64,000 nt of DNA from Lachnospiraceae bacterium MC2017 (GCA_000701625.1 JNJK01000002.1:186001-250000), one strand, 5' to 3'. Counted from the stretch's first letter, positions 9,006 to 17,213 are shown. Notes: generated from the letters alone by a model not told the origin. Program-made: numbers and translations.

Positions 9006-9743
9006 ATGCTTCGCACTTTGCTCTGTATCATATTTGTCGTTATATTTTTAATCTTCATGCTTCCTGTATCCCTTATCACTTGGATCATAGGAAAAACAAA
9101 TCCCGCTCTTAAGGACAAGCTCAACATGATCTTTATCCGTTCTGCGTTCAAGATCATTCTTTTCCTGGCAGGCACAAAGCTTACCGTTATCGGCGAAGAC
9201 AGGATTCCCAAGGATCAATCTGTATTATATGTCGGAAATCACCGTGGCTTCTTTGATATCGTAACAATTTACAGCCGTGTTTTCCGTCCCATGGGCTTTG
9301 TAGCAAAGATCGAATTAAGTAAGATTCCTCTTCTTAATATGCAAATGAAAAATATTCACTGCGCTTTCCTCGATCGCGACGATCTGAAGCAGGGACTTCA
9401 GACAATATTATCCTGTATTGAAGAAGTTAAAAACGGCATCTCGATCTGTATCTTCCCTGAAGGCACACGTAATACCGGAGAAGAAGGAACTATCCTTCCT
9501 TTCCATATCGGAAGCCTTAAGATCGCTGATAAAGCCAAATGTCCAATTGTTCCGATCGCCATCACAAATACACAGGCAGTTTTTGAGGCTCATCTTCCTG
9601 CCATAAAGTCTGCACATGTGATCTTAGAGTACTGCGATCCAATTGACACGGCATCTATGACAAAGGAAGAAAAGAAAGAACTCAAATCACGACTGGAAAC
9701 AACTATCCTTGAAAAACTCAAGGAACATAAATCCATGATCTAA
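9006..9743 (+). CDS. plsC: 1-acyl-sn-glycerol-3-phosphate acyltransferase
   Basis: This PlsC-family membrane acyltransferase makes phosphatidic acid from lysophosphatidic acid; it has 245 residues. One N-terminal membrane segment precedes the catalytic NHRGFFD (HX4D) block, followed by the FPEGTRN substrate-binding block. The start is supported by AGAAAGGATC. It lies 27 bp after pyrC and 30 bp before the phosphohexomutase, so it is probably co-transcribed. Confidence 0.93.
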   Translation: MLRTLLCIIFVVIFLIFMLPVSLITWIIGKTNPALKDKLNMIFIRSAFKIILFLAGTKLTVIGEDRIPKDQSVLYVGNHRGFFDIVTIYSRVFRPMGFVAKIELSKIPLLNMQMKNIHCAFLDRDDLKQGLQTILSCIEEVKNGISICIFPEGTRNTGEEGTILPFHIGSLKIADKAKCPIVPIAITNTQAVFEAHLPAIKSAHVILEYCDPIDTASMTKEEKKELKSRLETTILEKLKEHKSMI

Positions 9744-9773
9744 AACTGACGTTTACACAGGAGGAATGAAAAA

Positions 9774-11282
9774 GTGAGCACAATCAATTACAACAAGCTT
9801 CAGAACGGAAGCGACATCCGCGGCATTGCCATGGAAAACGAATGGAACGATCCGGTAAATCTTACCGATGACGCAGTTCGTCATCTTGCCGCTGCATTTG
9901 TAATATGGCTTAAGAAGCGTTCCGGAAAAGATTCTTTAAAGATTGCAGTTGGTCGCGATTCCCGTCTTACAGGTGAGGCTCTTCTTAAAAATACTGTTGA
10001 GGGTCTGAACAAAGAAGGTGCTGAGTCACACGATCTCGGCCTTGCAAGCACGCCTGCCATGTTCATGTCTACAGTTCTTGATCCGTTCCATTTCGACGGA
10101 AGCATCATGATCACTGCAAGTCATCTTCCTTATCACAGAAACGGCATGAAGTTCTTCACACCCGACGGTGGTCTTGAGCATGACGATATCCACGAGATCA
10201 CTGAGATCGCCGCAGATCTGACTATCGATGCTCCGTATGACAGCAGCGCAGAAAAAACTGATTTTATGTCTGTTTATACAACTTATCTTTGCGAAAAGAT
10301 CCGCGAAGGTGTAAAGGCAGATGATTATGCTCACCCTCTTAAGGGCCTTCACGTCATCGTAGATGCAGGAAACGGAAACGGCGGATTCTTTGTTGGAAAG
10401 GTTTTGACAGAGCTCGGTGCCGACACAACCGGAAGCCAGTTCCTTGAGCCCGACGGAAGTTTCCCGAACCACATTCCTAATCCTGAAAATAAAGAGGCAG
10501 CTGCTTCTATCCGAGAGGCAACTCTTGCTTCCAAGGCAGATCTCGGTATTATCTTTGATACTGACGTAGACCGTGCCGGTGCCGTTCTTTCTGACGGACG
10601 TGAGCTCACAAGAAACGCTCTTATCGCTGTTCTTTCACGTATCGCTCTCCGAGAGCATCCGGGCACAACTATCGTTACCGACTCAGTTACTTCTACCGGT
10701 CTTGCTGCATTTATCAATGCTCACGGAGGTGTTCACCACAGATTTAAACGCGGTTACAGAAATGTTATTGATGAATCTATCCGTCTCAATAACGATGGAA
10801 AAGACAGCCAGCTCGCTATTGAAACAAGCGGACACGGCGCTTGGAAAGAGAATTTCTTCTTAGATGACGGCGCTTACCTTATGGTTAAGCTTCTGATAGA
10901 ACTCGGACGCGGTAATCGTCTTGAGGAAATGATCGCAGACCTTAAAGAACCTGCTGAGAGCGACGAGATCCGTTTCCCTGTAACAGCTTCTAACATACAG
11001 GAATCCGGCGACAAGGTTCTTCAGATTCTTCAGGATGAACTTAAGAATCATGAGGGATGGCAGGCAGAGGCAGTTAACTACGAGGGTGTTCGAGTAAACT
11101 GCGATGCTGAACACGGAAACGGATGGTTCCTTCTCCGTAAGTCTCTCCACGAGCCTATCATGCCTCTTAACCTTGAAAGCGATTCCGAGGGTGGTAATCA
11201 GATCATGGCAAAAGGACTTCTTGAGATCCTTAAAAAGACCGATTCTATCGATCTTTCACCGCTTGAGAATTACATTCACTGA
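9774..11282 (+). CDS. Phosphomannomutase/phosphoglucomutase family protein
   Basis: This is an alpha-D-phosphohexomutase of 502 residues, interconverting hexose 1- and 6-phosphates. The active-site serine loop is TASHLPYHRNG, a variant of TASHNP. The magnesium site is DTDVDRAG, and the sugar loop is ETSGHGAWKEN. The start is GTG 9774 behind AGGAGG. An ATG five bases after the SD would give only a three-codon reading frame (ATGAAAAAGTGA) that overlaps the GTG, so it cannot be the start. Which hexose is used cannot be decided from motifs. It ends at a strong terminator. Confidence 0.9.
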   Translation: MSTINYNKLQNGSDIRGIAMENEWNDPVNLTDDAVRHLAAAFVIWLKKRSGKDSLKIAVGRDSRLTGEALLKNTVEGLNKEGAESHDLGLASTPAMFMSTVLDPFHFDGSIMITASHLPYHRNGMKFFTPDGGLEHDDIHEITEIAADLTIDAPYDSSAEKTDFMSVYTTYLCEKIREGVKADDYAHPLKGLHVIVDAGNGNGGFFVGKVLTELGADTTGSQFLEPDGSFPNHIPNPENKEAAASIREATLASKADLGIIFDTDVDRAGAVLSDGRELTRNALIAVLSRIALREHPGTTIVTDSVTSTGLAAFINAHGGVHHRFKRGYRNVIDESIRLNNDGKDSQLAIETSGHGAWKENFFLDDGAYLMVKLLIELGRGNRLEEMIADLKEPAESDEIRFPVTASNIQESGDKVLQILQDELKNHEGWQAEAVNYEGVRVNCDAEHGNGWFLLRKSLHEPIMPLNLESDSEGGNQIMAKGLLEILKKTDSIDLSPLENYIH

Positions 11283-11309
11283 GAAAACATAAATAAGCTA
11301 AAAACTCAC

Positions 11310-11347
11310 ATGCCTGTGGACAGTTTTCTGTTCGCAGGCATTTTTTA
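11310..11347 (+). terminator. Rho-independent terminator of the pyrC operon
   Basis: A 13-bp stem with two G-U pairs runs from ATGCCTG (11310) to CAGGCAT (11341). It has a TTTT loop and is followed by a run of T. It closes the pyrC-plsC-phosphohexomutase unit. Confidence 0.92.
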
Positions 11348-11402
11348 GTGATATGGTGACGCCCGAAGCCAAGATATTTATTATAAAAATTCTCTATTTC
11401 TC

Positions 11403-11429
11403 TTAATTTTTTCATCTTTTTACCGATAT
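11403..11429 (+). promoter_or_regulatory. Candidate sigma-28 (SigD/FliA-type) promoter
   Basis: TTAA, 15 bases, then ACCGATAT matches the B. subtilis SigD consensus TAAA-N15-GCCGATAT at 3/4 and 7/8 positions with exact spacing. It lies about 100 bp upstream of the hypothetical gene at 11533, in a stretch that lacks a clear sigma-A promoter. Confidence 0.5.
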
Positions 11430-11532
11430 ATAGGTAGACAGGGATTGTCATACCCAATAGAAACTATTTACGGGTTAGGATGCACTTTTTCCACACAGTC
11501 TTTTGACTGCATCAGACCAAGGAGGGATGTTT

Positions 11533-12147
11533 ATGATCGATCCGATTAGTTCAGTAGGCGTTACAACCGATATTTCAGCAGTCTATAACAAGAAAGAGGA
11601 TACTTCCGCTAAAAAGGAAGTCACCGAAAAGAAAACTTCAAAAGAAGATGTGGGCGCAGTTTACGAGGGAAGTGCTGATACTTCCAAGGCAACTGCTTAT
11701 TCTGCAAAGCAGACCGATCGCTCAGACATAATAGCTAAACTCAAAGCTGATGCCGAAGAGCGAAACGCATCACTCCGTGGCATTGTTGAGAAGCTCATAA
11801 GCGGACAGGGTGGAGCATTTTCTATCGCTAATGACGATGATGCTATGTGGCGTTTCCTTGCCGACGGCAAGTTTGAAGTTGACGAAGAGACTAAAAAGCA
11901 GGCTCAGGAAGATATTTCCGAAGATGGCTATTGGGGCGTAAAGAAAACCTCCGATCGTATCCTTGACTTCGCAAAAGCGCTTGCAAATAATGATCCTGCA
12001 AAAGCAGACGAGCTTTTCGATGCTTTCAAAAAGGGATTTGAAGAGGCGACTAAGAGCTGGGGCAAGGAACTTCCTGAAATCAGCAAACAAACCTATGACG
12101 CTGTAGAACAGAAATTCAATGAGTGGAAGAATTCCGCAACCGAATGA
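11533..12147 (+). CDS. Hypothetical cytoplasmic protein, possibly in the motility regulon
   Basis: I do not recognise a family. The product is about 204 residues with no signal peptide or membrane segment. Residues 1-65 are low-complexity and lysine/glutamate/serine-rich, so probably disordered. From about residue 70 the protein is predicted to be helical and acidic, with several Trp (for example GYWGVKKTSDRIL and TKSWGKELPE). The start ATG 11533 follows AAGGAGGG with good spacing. It is a single-gene unit between two terminators. The upstream element resembles a sigma-28 promoter, which makes a flagellar, chemotaxis or late-motility role a reasonable guess but no more. Confidence 0.8.
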   Translation: MIDPISSVGVTTDISAVYNKKEDTSAKKEVTEKKTSKEDVGAVYEGSADTSKATAYSAKQTDRSDIIAKLKADAEERNASLRGIVEKLISGQGGAFSIANDDDAMWRFLADGKFEVDEETKKQAQEDISEDGYWGVKKTSDRILDFAKALANNDPAKADELFDAFKKGFEEATKSWGKELPEISKQTYDAVEQKFNEWKNSATE

Positions 12148-12180
12148 TCATTCAGTATTCATAACAAATGCCTAGTAAAA

Positions 12181-12210
12181 ACCGGACGGTTTTCGCCGTC
12201 CGGTTTTTTC
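12181..12210 (+). terminator. Terminator of the hypothetical gene at 11533
   Basis: ACCGGACGG / CCGTCCGGT (12181-12189, 12196-12204), with a 6-nt loop and a T6 tail, is preceded by AAAA. It may therefore also act in the reverse direction. Confidence 0.92.
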
Positions 12211-12237
12211 GCCCCCTTAAGAGTTTTCCAGAAAAGA

Positions 12238-12268
12238 CAAAAATCCCGCCGACTCACGTCGGCGGGAT
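12238..12268 (-). terminator. Terminator of the rpsF-ssb-rpsR operon
   Basis: ATCCCGCCGAC (12243-12253) and GTCGGCGGGAT (12258-12268) form an 11-bp, GC-rich stem. On the minus strand it is followed by TTTTTG. It lies 22 bp after the rpsR stop. Confidence 0.9.
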
Positions 12269-12290
12269 CTCTTTATCTCAGTTCTTATTC

Positions 12291-12545
12291 TTACTCTACT
12301 ACGTAAGGAAGAAGTGCGATGTGTCTAGCACGCTTGATAGCAACTGTAAGTGCTCTCTGATGCTTAGCGCATGTGCCTGTTACACGTCTCGGAAGGATCT
12401 TTCCACGCTCAGAGATATACTTCTTAAGCTTTGCGGAATCCTTGTAATCGATAACGTTGTCCTTACCGCAGAATACGCAAACCTTTCTTCTTCTGCGAAC
12501 GCCGCCTCTTCTTCTTGAACCATCTGTACTCTTATTGTATGGCAT
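12291..12545 (-). CDS. rpsR: 30S ribosomal protein S18
   Basis: Small-subunit protein S18 of 84 residues, which pairs with S6 on 16S rRNA. It carries the family motif [13 protein letters not shown] and ends ALLPYVVE. The start is ATG 12545, nine bases after AGGAG; an ATG nine bases earlier touches the ribosome site and is not usable. The sequence retains CVFC and a later Cys-Ala-Lys-His. That makes it the zinc-binding (C+) form, unlike the B. subtilis protein. It is the last gene of the rpsF-ssb-rpsR operon. Confidence 0.97.
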   Translation of the reverse strand: MPYNKSTDGSRRRGGVRRRRKVCVFCGKDNVIDYKDSAKLKKYISERGKILPRRVTGTCAKHQRALTVAIKRARHIALLPYVVE

Positions 12546-12579
12546 AATATTCATCTCCTAATCTCGGACAGACCGGCGA

Positions 12580-13050
12580 TCAGCTAAACGGTAATTCGTC
12601 GTCAATCTCGTCCGGTACATTCATGAAACCATCATCTGCTGGCTGTGGAGCACTTGCAGGAGCGGAATATCCGCCGGACTGCTGTCCGCCATAGCTCTGA
12701 GCATCCGCATTGTATGAATCTGCAACACGCTTGCTCTCAGCAAACTCAATTTCTTCTCCGACTACATCTGTCGTATAAACCTTCTGACCGTCTTTGTTAG
12801 TATAGCTTCCTGTCTGAATACGACCGGTAACAACAAGCTTAAGACCCTTATGAGCATACTTCTCAATAAACTCAGCCTGTCTGCCGAAAGAGACCATGCT
12901 GATGAAATCAGCGGTCTGTTCTGCACCATCTCGTCTGCCACGGCGATCGACAGCAAGTGTATATCTTGCAATTACGGTTGCATTCTCGCCCTGTGAATGG
13001 CGAATGTCAGGATCTCTTGTAAGGCGCCCCATCAGAATAACTTTATTCAT
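12580..13050 (-). CDS. ssb: Single-stranded DNA-binding protein
   Basis: SSB of 156 residues. The N-terminal OB fold starts MNKVILMGRLTRDPDIR and has VTGRIQTGSYTNKDG. A Gly/Gln/Ser-rich linker follows, and then the acidic partner-binding tip DDELPFS. It lies between rpsF and rpsR in the order found across Firmicutes. The ribosome site is not ideal: GTGAGG is 13 bases from ATG. Confidence 0.96.
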   Translation of the reverse strand: MNKVILMGRLTRDPDIRHSQGENATVIARYTLAVDRRGRRDGAEQTADFISMVSFGRQAEFIEKYAHKGLKLVVTGRIQTGSYTNKDGQKVYTTDVVGEEIEFAESKRVADSYNADAQSYGGQQSGGYSAPASAPQPADDGFMNVPDEIDDELPFS

Positions 13051-13101
13051 AAATTTTTAATGCCTCACTTTCCTTCAGAATGCCTGTTATCCAGAGTTTA
13101 A

Positions 13102-13455
13102 TTACTCTGCGCTCTCCTCTGCCTTTTCAGCAGGAGCTTCCTCTGCCTTCTTAGCAGGCTGTACATCTGCCAGCTCGTCAGACACGATGAGATAACGTAC
13201 GACATTGTCCATTATACGCATACGATTCTCAATTTCAGCCGGTGCTGTGGGCTCTGCCTCGAACTTGATGAAAGTATAGTAACCTTCCTTCATCTTCTGG
13301 ATCTCATAGGCAAATCTCTTCTTGCCCCACTCGTCAACGTTCTTGATTTCGCCACCAAAACGCTCAACCAGTGCCTTAACTTTACCGAGCACCTCGTTCT
13401 TGGCGTCTTCCTCAAGCTTTCCGTTGATTACAACGGTTAACTCATACTTGTTCAT
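13102..13455 (-). CDS. rpsF: 30S ribosomal protein S6
   Basis: S6 of 117 residues. The core has YELTVVING, DEWGKKRFAYEI and EGYYTFIKFEA. The C-terminus is extended by about 20 Ala/Glu/Lys-rich residues, a natural variable tail. AAGGAGG stands seven bases before the start. It is the first gene of the rpsF-ssb-rpsR operon. Confidence 0.97.
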   Translation of the reverse strand: MNKYELTVVINGKLEEDAKNEVLGKVKALVERFGGEIKNVDEWGKKRFAYEIQKMKEGYYTFIKFEAEPTAPAEIENRMRIMDNVVRYLIVSDELADVQPAKKAEEAPAEKAEESAE

Positions 13456-13521
13456 TATTTTTCCTCCTTTTGGTCTTCTGGCTCATGCATAAGCATGAAC
13501 AAGGATATATCACAAGTCGGC

Positions 13522-13550
13522 ATTGTAACACAGATTTTAATCCTGTTCAA
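13522..13550 (-). promoter_or_regulatory. Sigma-A promoter for rpsF, overlapping the end of the DUF951 gene
   Basis: Read on the minus strand, TTGAAC (13550-13545), 17 bases, then TACAAT (13527-13522). The -35 lies inside the last codons of the upstream gene. The 60-nt leader includes a small TCATGC/GCATGA hairpin. I could not see the conserved CCG bulge of the S6:S18 leader motif. Confidence 0.75.
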
Positions 13551-13719
13551 GAACTTCTTTAATATTTTTTTCAAACGCGTCCCTGCGGATCATTACCTGT
13601 CTGCCGCACCCCGTGCATTTTATACGAAAGTCCGCGCCTGTGCGAAGAACTTCCCATGTATCTGCACCACACGGATGCTTCTTTTTCATTCTGACTTTAC
13701 AGCCTGTCTGAATATCCAT
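13537..13719 (-). CDS. DUF951 family protein
   Basis: A 60-residue conserved protein of unknown function found upstream of rpsF in many Firmicutes. It matches the family pattern: KKKHPCGADTWEVLR, then IKCTGCGRQVMI. Three cysteines with CxxC spacing suggest a small zinc ribbon or nucleic-acid-binding fold. It starts 3 bp after the sirtuin gene and ends inside the rpsF promoter. Confidence 0.9.
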   Translation of the reverse strand: MDIQTGCKVRMKKKHPCGADTWEVLRTGADFRIKCTGCGRQVMIRRDAFEKNIKEVLEQD

Positions 13720-13722
13720 TTA

Positions 13723-14466
13723 TCAATGAACCTCAATGCTTCCGAGTACTTTTCCAATGCTGTCTGTAATTACGAGATCGGCTGCACTGTCTCTTGAAGT
13801 TGCCCCCTTATTGATCAGAACCAGCTTGTCTCCACGGAAGTAATCAATAAGTCCTGCTGCCGGATACACTACCAGACTTGTACCGCCTATTATAAGTACA
13901 TCAGCTTCTGATATCGCTCTTATGGAGTTTTCCATAGTCTGGGAATCAAGACCTTCCTCATAAAGAACCACGTCAGGCTTTACCGTACCTCCACACTCGT
14001 CGCACTCCGGTACAGCCCCTTTATAGTTGATCATATAGTCAAGGTCAAAGCTCTTTCCACACTTCATGCAGTAATTTCGAAGAGTGGAACCGTGGAGCTC
14101 ATATACTGTCTTACTTCCTGCCGCCTGATGGAGACCATCAATGTTCTGGGTAACAACAGCTGTAAGCTTTCCGGCTTTTTCAAGTTCCGCAAGTTTCTTA
14201 TGTGCAGCATTTGGTTCCGGTCTGTGATCAGCGCCGACCATCAGGATCTTATCATTATAAAAACGATAAAATTCCTCAGTCTTTCTCATAAAGAAAGTAT
14301 GGCTCAAGATCTGCTCCGGCGGATAATCATATTTCTGATGATACAATCCATCAACCGAACGAAAATCCGGGATACCGCTTTCAGTCGACACACCCGCGCC
14401 GCCAAAAAATACGATACGCTTTCCATTATCAATGATACTTTGCAGTTCTCTGATAGCTTCGTCCAT
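13723..14466 (-). CDS. NAD-dependent protein deacylase (sirtuin)
   Basis: SIR2-family deacylase of 247 residues, which removes acyl groups from lysines using NAD+. GAGVSTESGIPDFRS binds NAD, TQNIDGLHQ and ELHGS contain the catalytic His, and the four zinc cysteines lie in CMKCG and CDECGG. GGTSLVVYPAAG completes the fold. AGGGGG precedes ATG 14466. It lies in a run with maoC-like and acyl carrier genes, suggesting a link to acyl-CoA/acyl metabolism. Confidence 0.95.
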   Translation of the reverse strand: MDEAIRELQSIIDNGKRIVFFGGAGVSTESGIPDFRSVDGLYHQKYDYPPEQILSHTFFMRKTEEFYRFYNDKILMVGADHRPEPNAAHKKLAELEKAGKLTAVVTQNIDGLHQAAGSKTVYELHGSTLRNYCMKCGKSFDLDYMINYKGAVPECDECGGTVKPDVVLYEEGLDSQTMENSIRAISEADVLIIGGTSLVVYPAAGLIDYFRGDKLVLINKGATSRDSAADLVITDSIGKVLGSIEVH

Positions 14467-14492
14467 ATGAACCCCCTTCTCGCTTCATCGAT

Positions 14493-14906
14493 CTATAGTA
14501 CTCCGACCTGCATGGTTCCCCTTAAAACCTTCTCATTTTTATCATTGCGAATAGCGATCTTCAGCTTCATCGCATGGTATGCATCATTCTTCTCGCTGAC
14601 TGTTCCACTTATGGTAAGAGTCTGTCCGGGATAGACCGGCTTCATGAATTTCACTTCAGTATTTTGGATAAGACTATTCTCCCCCGGCAGATAGACACCG
14701 GCAAGAGTTGATAAAAAAGATGCCGTCAGCATACCAAAAGCAGCTTTTCCGTCATATCCTTTTTCCCTAGCAAAGTCATCATCTGCGTGAAGCGGGTTTA
14801 CATCTCCCGTGATCTTTCGGAAAGAATCCATCATTTCCTCAGTAAGCGTTACACTAAAGGACTCTTCATGACCTATTTCGATTTCTTCGTATTTATAATG
14901 ATTCAT
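14493..14906 (-). CDS. MaoC-like (hot-dog) dehydratase
   Basis: A 137-residue single hot-dog protein of the MaoC/(R)-enoyl hydratase family. The hydratase motif is visible as ITGDVNPLHADDDFA, with catalytic Asp and His, and GMLTASFLSTLAG follows. Such enzymes hydrate 2-enoyl-CoA or enoyl-ACP. It overlaps the acyl carrier protein gene by 4 bp, so its natural substrate may be ACP-bound. The exact substrate is unknown. Confidence 0.88.
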   Translation of the reverse strand: MNHYKYEEIEIGHEESFSVTLTEEMMDSFRKITGDVNPLHADDDFAREKGYDGKAAFGMLTASFLSTLAGVYLPGENSLIQNTEVKFMKPVYPGQTLTISGTVSEKNDAYHAMKLKIAIRNDKNEKVLRGTMQVGVL

Positions 14907-15151
14907 TTCTCTTCCAGTTTCTTCTGAATAAGATCAACCATCTCTCCTACATTTTTAAGAGCACCGACCTCACGGATATTGAATTTCATCTTAAACTCCT
15001 TCTCCATGGTCATTACCAGCTCAACATGTGCCAGAGAATCCCAGTCTTCGATATCTTCCGCATTTGACTCATCAGTAATTACCAATGTATCATCGTCAAA
15101 CTCCTCGCGGAAAATAATTGTGATCTTTTCAAAAATCTCTTCTCTTGTCAA
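14903..15151 (-). CDS. Acyl carrier protein
   Basis: A small acidic carrier protein of about 82 residues with the phosphopantetheine attachment serine in EDWDSLAHVELV. It is a dedicated carrier rather than the fatty-acid AcpP, given the WDSLAH motif and its MaoC neighbour. The best start is TTG 15151, six bases after ACGAGG. An in-frame ATG at 15175 has no ribosome site and abuts the palindromic repeat upstream. Confidence 0.85.
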   Translation of the reverse strand: MTREEIFEKITIIFREEFDDDTLVITDESNAEDIEDWDSLAHVELVMTMEKEFKMKFNIREVGALKNVGEMVDLIQKKLEEK

Positions 15152-15177
15152 AACAAACCTCGTTTCAAAAAACATTA

Positions 15178-15228
15178 TATGATGTCAGGGTCAAAAGGGG
15201 CAAAATTTACTTTTGACCCTTACATCAT
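15178..15228. repeat. Palindromic interspersed repeat (TTTTGACCCT family), full copy
   Basis: ATGATGTCAGGGTCAAAAG and CTTTTGACCCTTACATCAT form an imperfect 19-bp inverted repeat around an A/T-rich centre. Related sequences occur at about 15280, 18541, 38436, 43597 and 56187. It lies between the divergent ACP and lysozyme genes. Confidence 0.75.
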
Positions 15229-15279
15229 TATATATCTGAAGCATTATAACATAAACGTGTTGAACAGTAACAGAAAAAG

Positions 15280-15308
15280 TACTTTTGACCCTGTCATCAT
15301 GATATAAT
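15280..15308 (+). promoter_or_regulatory. Half-copy of the repeat that supplies the lysozyme promoter
   Basis: The repeat arm ACTTTTGACCCTGTCATCAT runs directly into TGATATAAT, an extended -10 (15300-15308). Only 7 bases separate the -10 from ATG 15316. The TTGACC in the repeat is 12 bp from the -10, too close for a standard -35. Confidence 0.5.
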
Positions 15309-15315
15309 GTATTTT

Positions 15316-16413
15316 ATGGAAAACAAACGCAATAGCCGTATCAGAAAACTTGCGATCTACTCTGTGCTTATGACGTTTACATCAGTTGTCCTGCTCATTA
15401 TTTCGCTGACACTCGTCATAAAAAATGATCATGCATTTTTTTCCGACGCCAAAGATAATAGTTCGCTCAGCTCTGTTTCTTCTAATCTTTCCGAAACAGA
15501 TACAGAATATTCACGCTTAATTACAGCAAATCAGCTTCTTACGAAGCAAAATAAGGTACTTAAAGAGACCAGCACAGGTGCTCTTTTTAAAGCCAAGCTC
15601 AAGGAGATGGCACAGGAAGGTTTTTCCACAACCCAGATCCTTAAATACTTTTTCCCGGATGAGCTGATACTTACCGATGAAGGAAGCTTTCATTTTTATG
15701 ATATAAATTATGATCTGAAACTTCACGACCATCCGGATGAGAGTTTCGTTCTAAATGACAAAGGCGAAGTCGAGTACGTAGAAAACGATGCCTCCGTAGG
15801 CATAAAGGGAATCGATATCTCCAAATATAACGGAACGATAGATTGGGAAAAGGTCGCTGCCGATGGAGTTAAATTCGCATATATACGTGCCGGTGTCCGA
15901 GGCTACAGTTCCGGCAAGATCGTCATGGATGAAACTTTTAAGTCTAACGTAGAGGGCGCTTCCGCTGCTGGCATCCAGATAGGAACCTATTTCTTTAGTC
16001 AGGCATTAAATGAAGAAGAAGCTATCGAAGAAGCTAACGCGGTTCTCGAGGTTCTTGATGGCATAAATATAACCTGTCCCATCGCTTACGACCTGGAAAA
16101 AGTCGAACACTCAGACAGTAAGCCCCGCACTAACGGACTTTCTACTGAACAGTTTACAAAAAATACTATCGCTTTCTGCAATCGCATCAGCGAGGCAGGA
16201 TACACGCCCATGATATACGGAAATATAAAGACCTACCTCATGCTCCTTGACATGACACAGCTTGAGGACTACCAAAAGTGGTTTGCAGGCTATATTTCCG
16301 ATGACTCCATTACTCCGTATTTTCCTTATGAAATGCGGATCTGGCAGTATACCTCCAAAGGAACTGTCGATGGTATCGACGGCAAATGTGATATGAATAT
16401 AGCCTTTTACTGA
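15316..16413 (+). CDS. Membrane-anchored GH25 lysozyme-like muramidase
   Basis: The protein is about 365 residues. One N-terminal membrane segment (about residues 10-33) is followed by a serine-rich coiled stalk to about residue 155, then a glycoside hydrolase family 25 domain. That domain has GIDISKYNGTIDW near its start, YIRAGVRGYSSG, AYDLEKVE with the catalytic Asp-x-Glu, and WQYTSKG near the end. Such enzymes cleave the MurNAc-GlcNAc bond of peptidoglycan outside the membrane. ATG 15316 lacks a ribosome site and may be leaderless. It is followed at 17 bp by the acetyltransferase gene, so the pair is probably co-transcribed. Confidence 0.9.
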   Translation: MENKRNSRIRKLAIYSVLMTFTSVVLLIISLTLVIKNDHAFFSDAKDNSSLSSVSSNLSETDTEYSRLITANQLLTKQNKVLKETSTGALFKAKLKEMAQEGFSTTQILKYFFPDELILTDEGSFHFYDINYDLKLHDHPDESFVLNDKGEVEYVENDASVGIKGIDISKYNGTIDWEKVAADGVKFAYIRAGVRGYSSGKIVMDETFKSNVEGASAAGIQIGTYFFSQALNEEEAIEEANAVLEVLDGINITCPIAYDLEKVEHSDSKPRTNGLSTEQFTKNTIAFCNRISEAGYTPMIYGNIKTYLMLLDMTQLEDYQKWFAGYISDDSITPYFPYEMRIWQYTSKGTVDGIDGKCDMNIAFY

Positions 16414-16430
16414 ATGGAAAGGATCTTATA

Positions 16431-17213
16431 ATGAATAACTATGTACCATTAAAGGATATTGCTTCATACTTCGGTCTCGAAAAGGGTGACAGCGTCTGGA
16501 TCTCATCTGATATAAAGACGCTCCTCTATACCTGTGCAGAACATGATGACAGTACCGATATGAACGTCCTTATCGACAGCATTATCGATATAATCGGTCC
16601 CGAAGGAACTATACTTATCCCGACCTTCAACTGGGATTTCTGCAGTGGAAAGACCTTTAATATAAAAAAAACACCCTGTAAGACCGGAGTCATAGGAAAA
16701 GTCGCTCTTAAACGTCCGGATTTCAGACGTACCCAGCACCCGATCTACAGCTTTGCAGTATGGGGAAAAGACAGAGATTATCTTTGTTCATTAACAAATA
16801 AAAGTTCTTTCGGTGCGGATTCTCCTTTTACTTATTGTAAGGAGCACAATACAAAAAATATTTTTATTGATGTAGAATGCCAGCATTCTTTTACCTTTGT
16901 TCATTACGTTGAAGAGCAGGTAGGCATTACCTACCGCTATCTAAAGGATTTCACCGCAGGATACATCGATGAAGATGGAAATGAATCCACACGGACATAT
17001 TCCATGAATGTCCGTGATCTGGACAAGGATATTTTTGTAACTATTTACCCTTTCGAAGAAGATTTTAAAAAGGTCGGTGCTTCACGCCGATTTGAACTTA
17101 ATGACATTCCTATGAAGGTCGTTGAGATCGGAAAAACCTACGACATCATCGCAGATGACGTTAAAAACAATCGAAGCAGAAAAGTCTGCACTTACACAGG
17201 ACAGGATGATTAA
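16431..17213 (+). CDS. AAC(3)-family N-acetyltransferase-like protein
   Basis: A 260-residue member of the aminoglycoside 3-N-acetyltransferase (Antibiotic_NAT) fold. Visible motifs are DSVWISSDIKTLL, GTILIPTFNWDF, RRTQHPIYSFAVWG and VHYVEEQ. Many chromosomal members acetylate amino sugars in surface polysaccharides rather than drugs. Position directly after a cell-wall lysozyme favours an envelope role here. AGGATC precedes the ATG. Resistance should not be inferred. Confidence 0.85.
   Translation: MNNYVPLKDIASYFGLEKGDSVWISSDIKTLLYTCAEHDDSTDMNVLIDSIIDIIGPEGTILIPTFNWDFCSGKTFNIKKTPCKTGVIGKVALKRPDFRRTQHPIYSFAVWGKDRDYLCSLTNKSSFGADSPFTYCKEHNTKNIFIDVECQHSFTFVHYVEEQVGITYRYLKDFTAGYIDEDGNESTRTYSMNVRDLDKDIFVTIYPFEEDFKKVGASRRFELNDIPMKVVEIGKTYDIIADDVKNNRSRKVCTYTGQDD

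Noticed and set aside
13456-13521. S6:S18-binding leader motif of rpsF
   Set aside because: There is a small hairpin, but the conserved CCG bulge could not be found in the right place.
16431-17213. Aminoglycoside resistance gene
   Set aside because: The AAC(3)-like fold is present, but chromosomal members beside cell-wall genes commonly act on envelope sugars; nothing shows drug acetylation.
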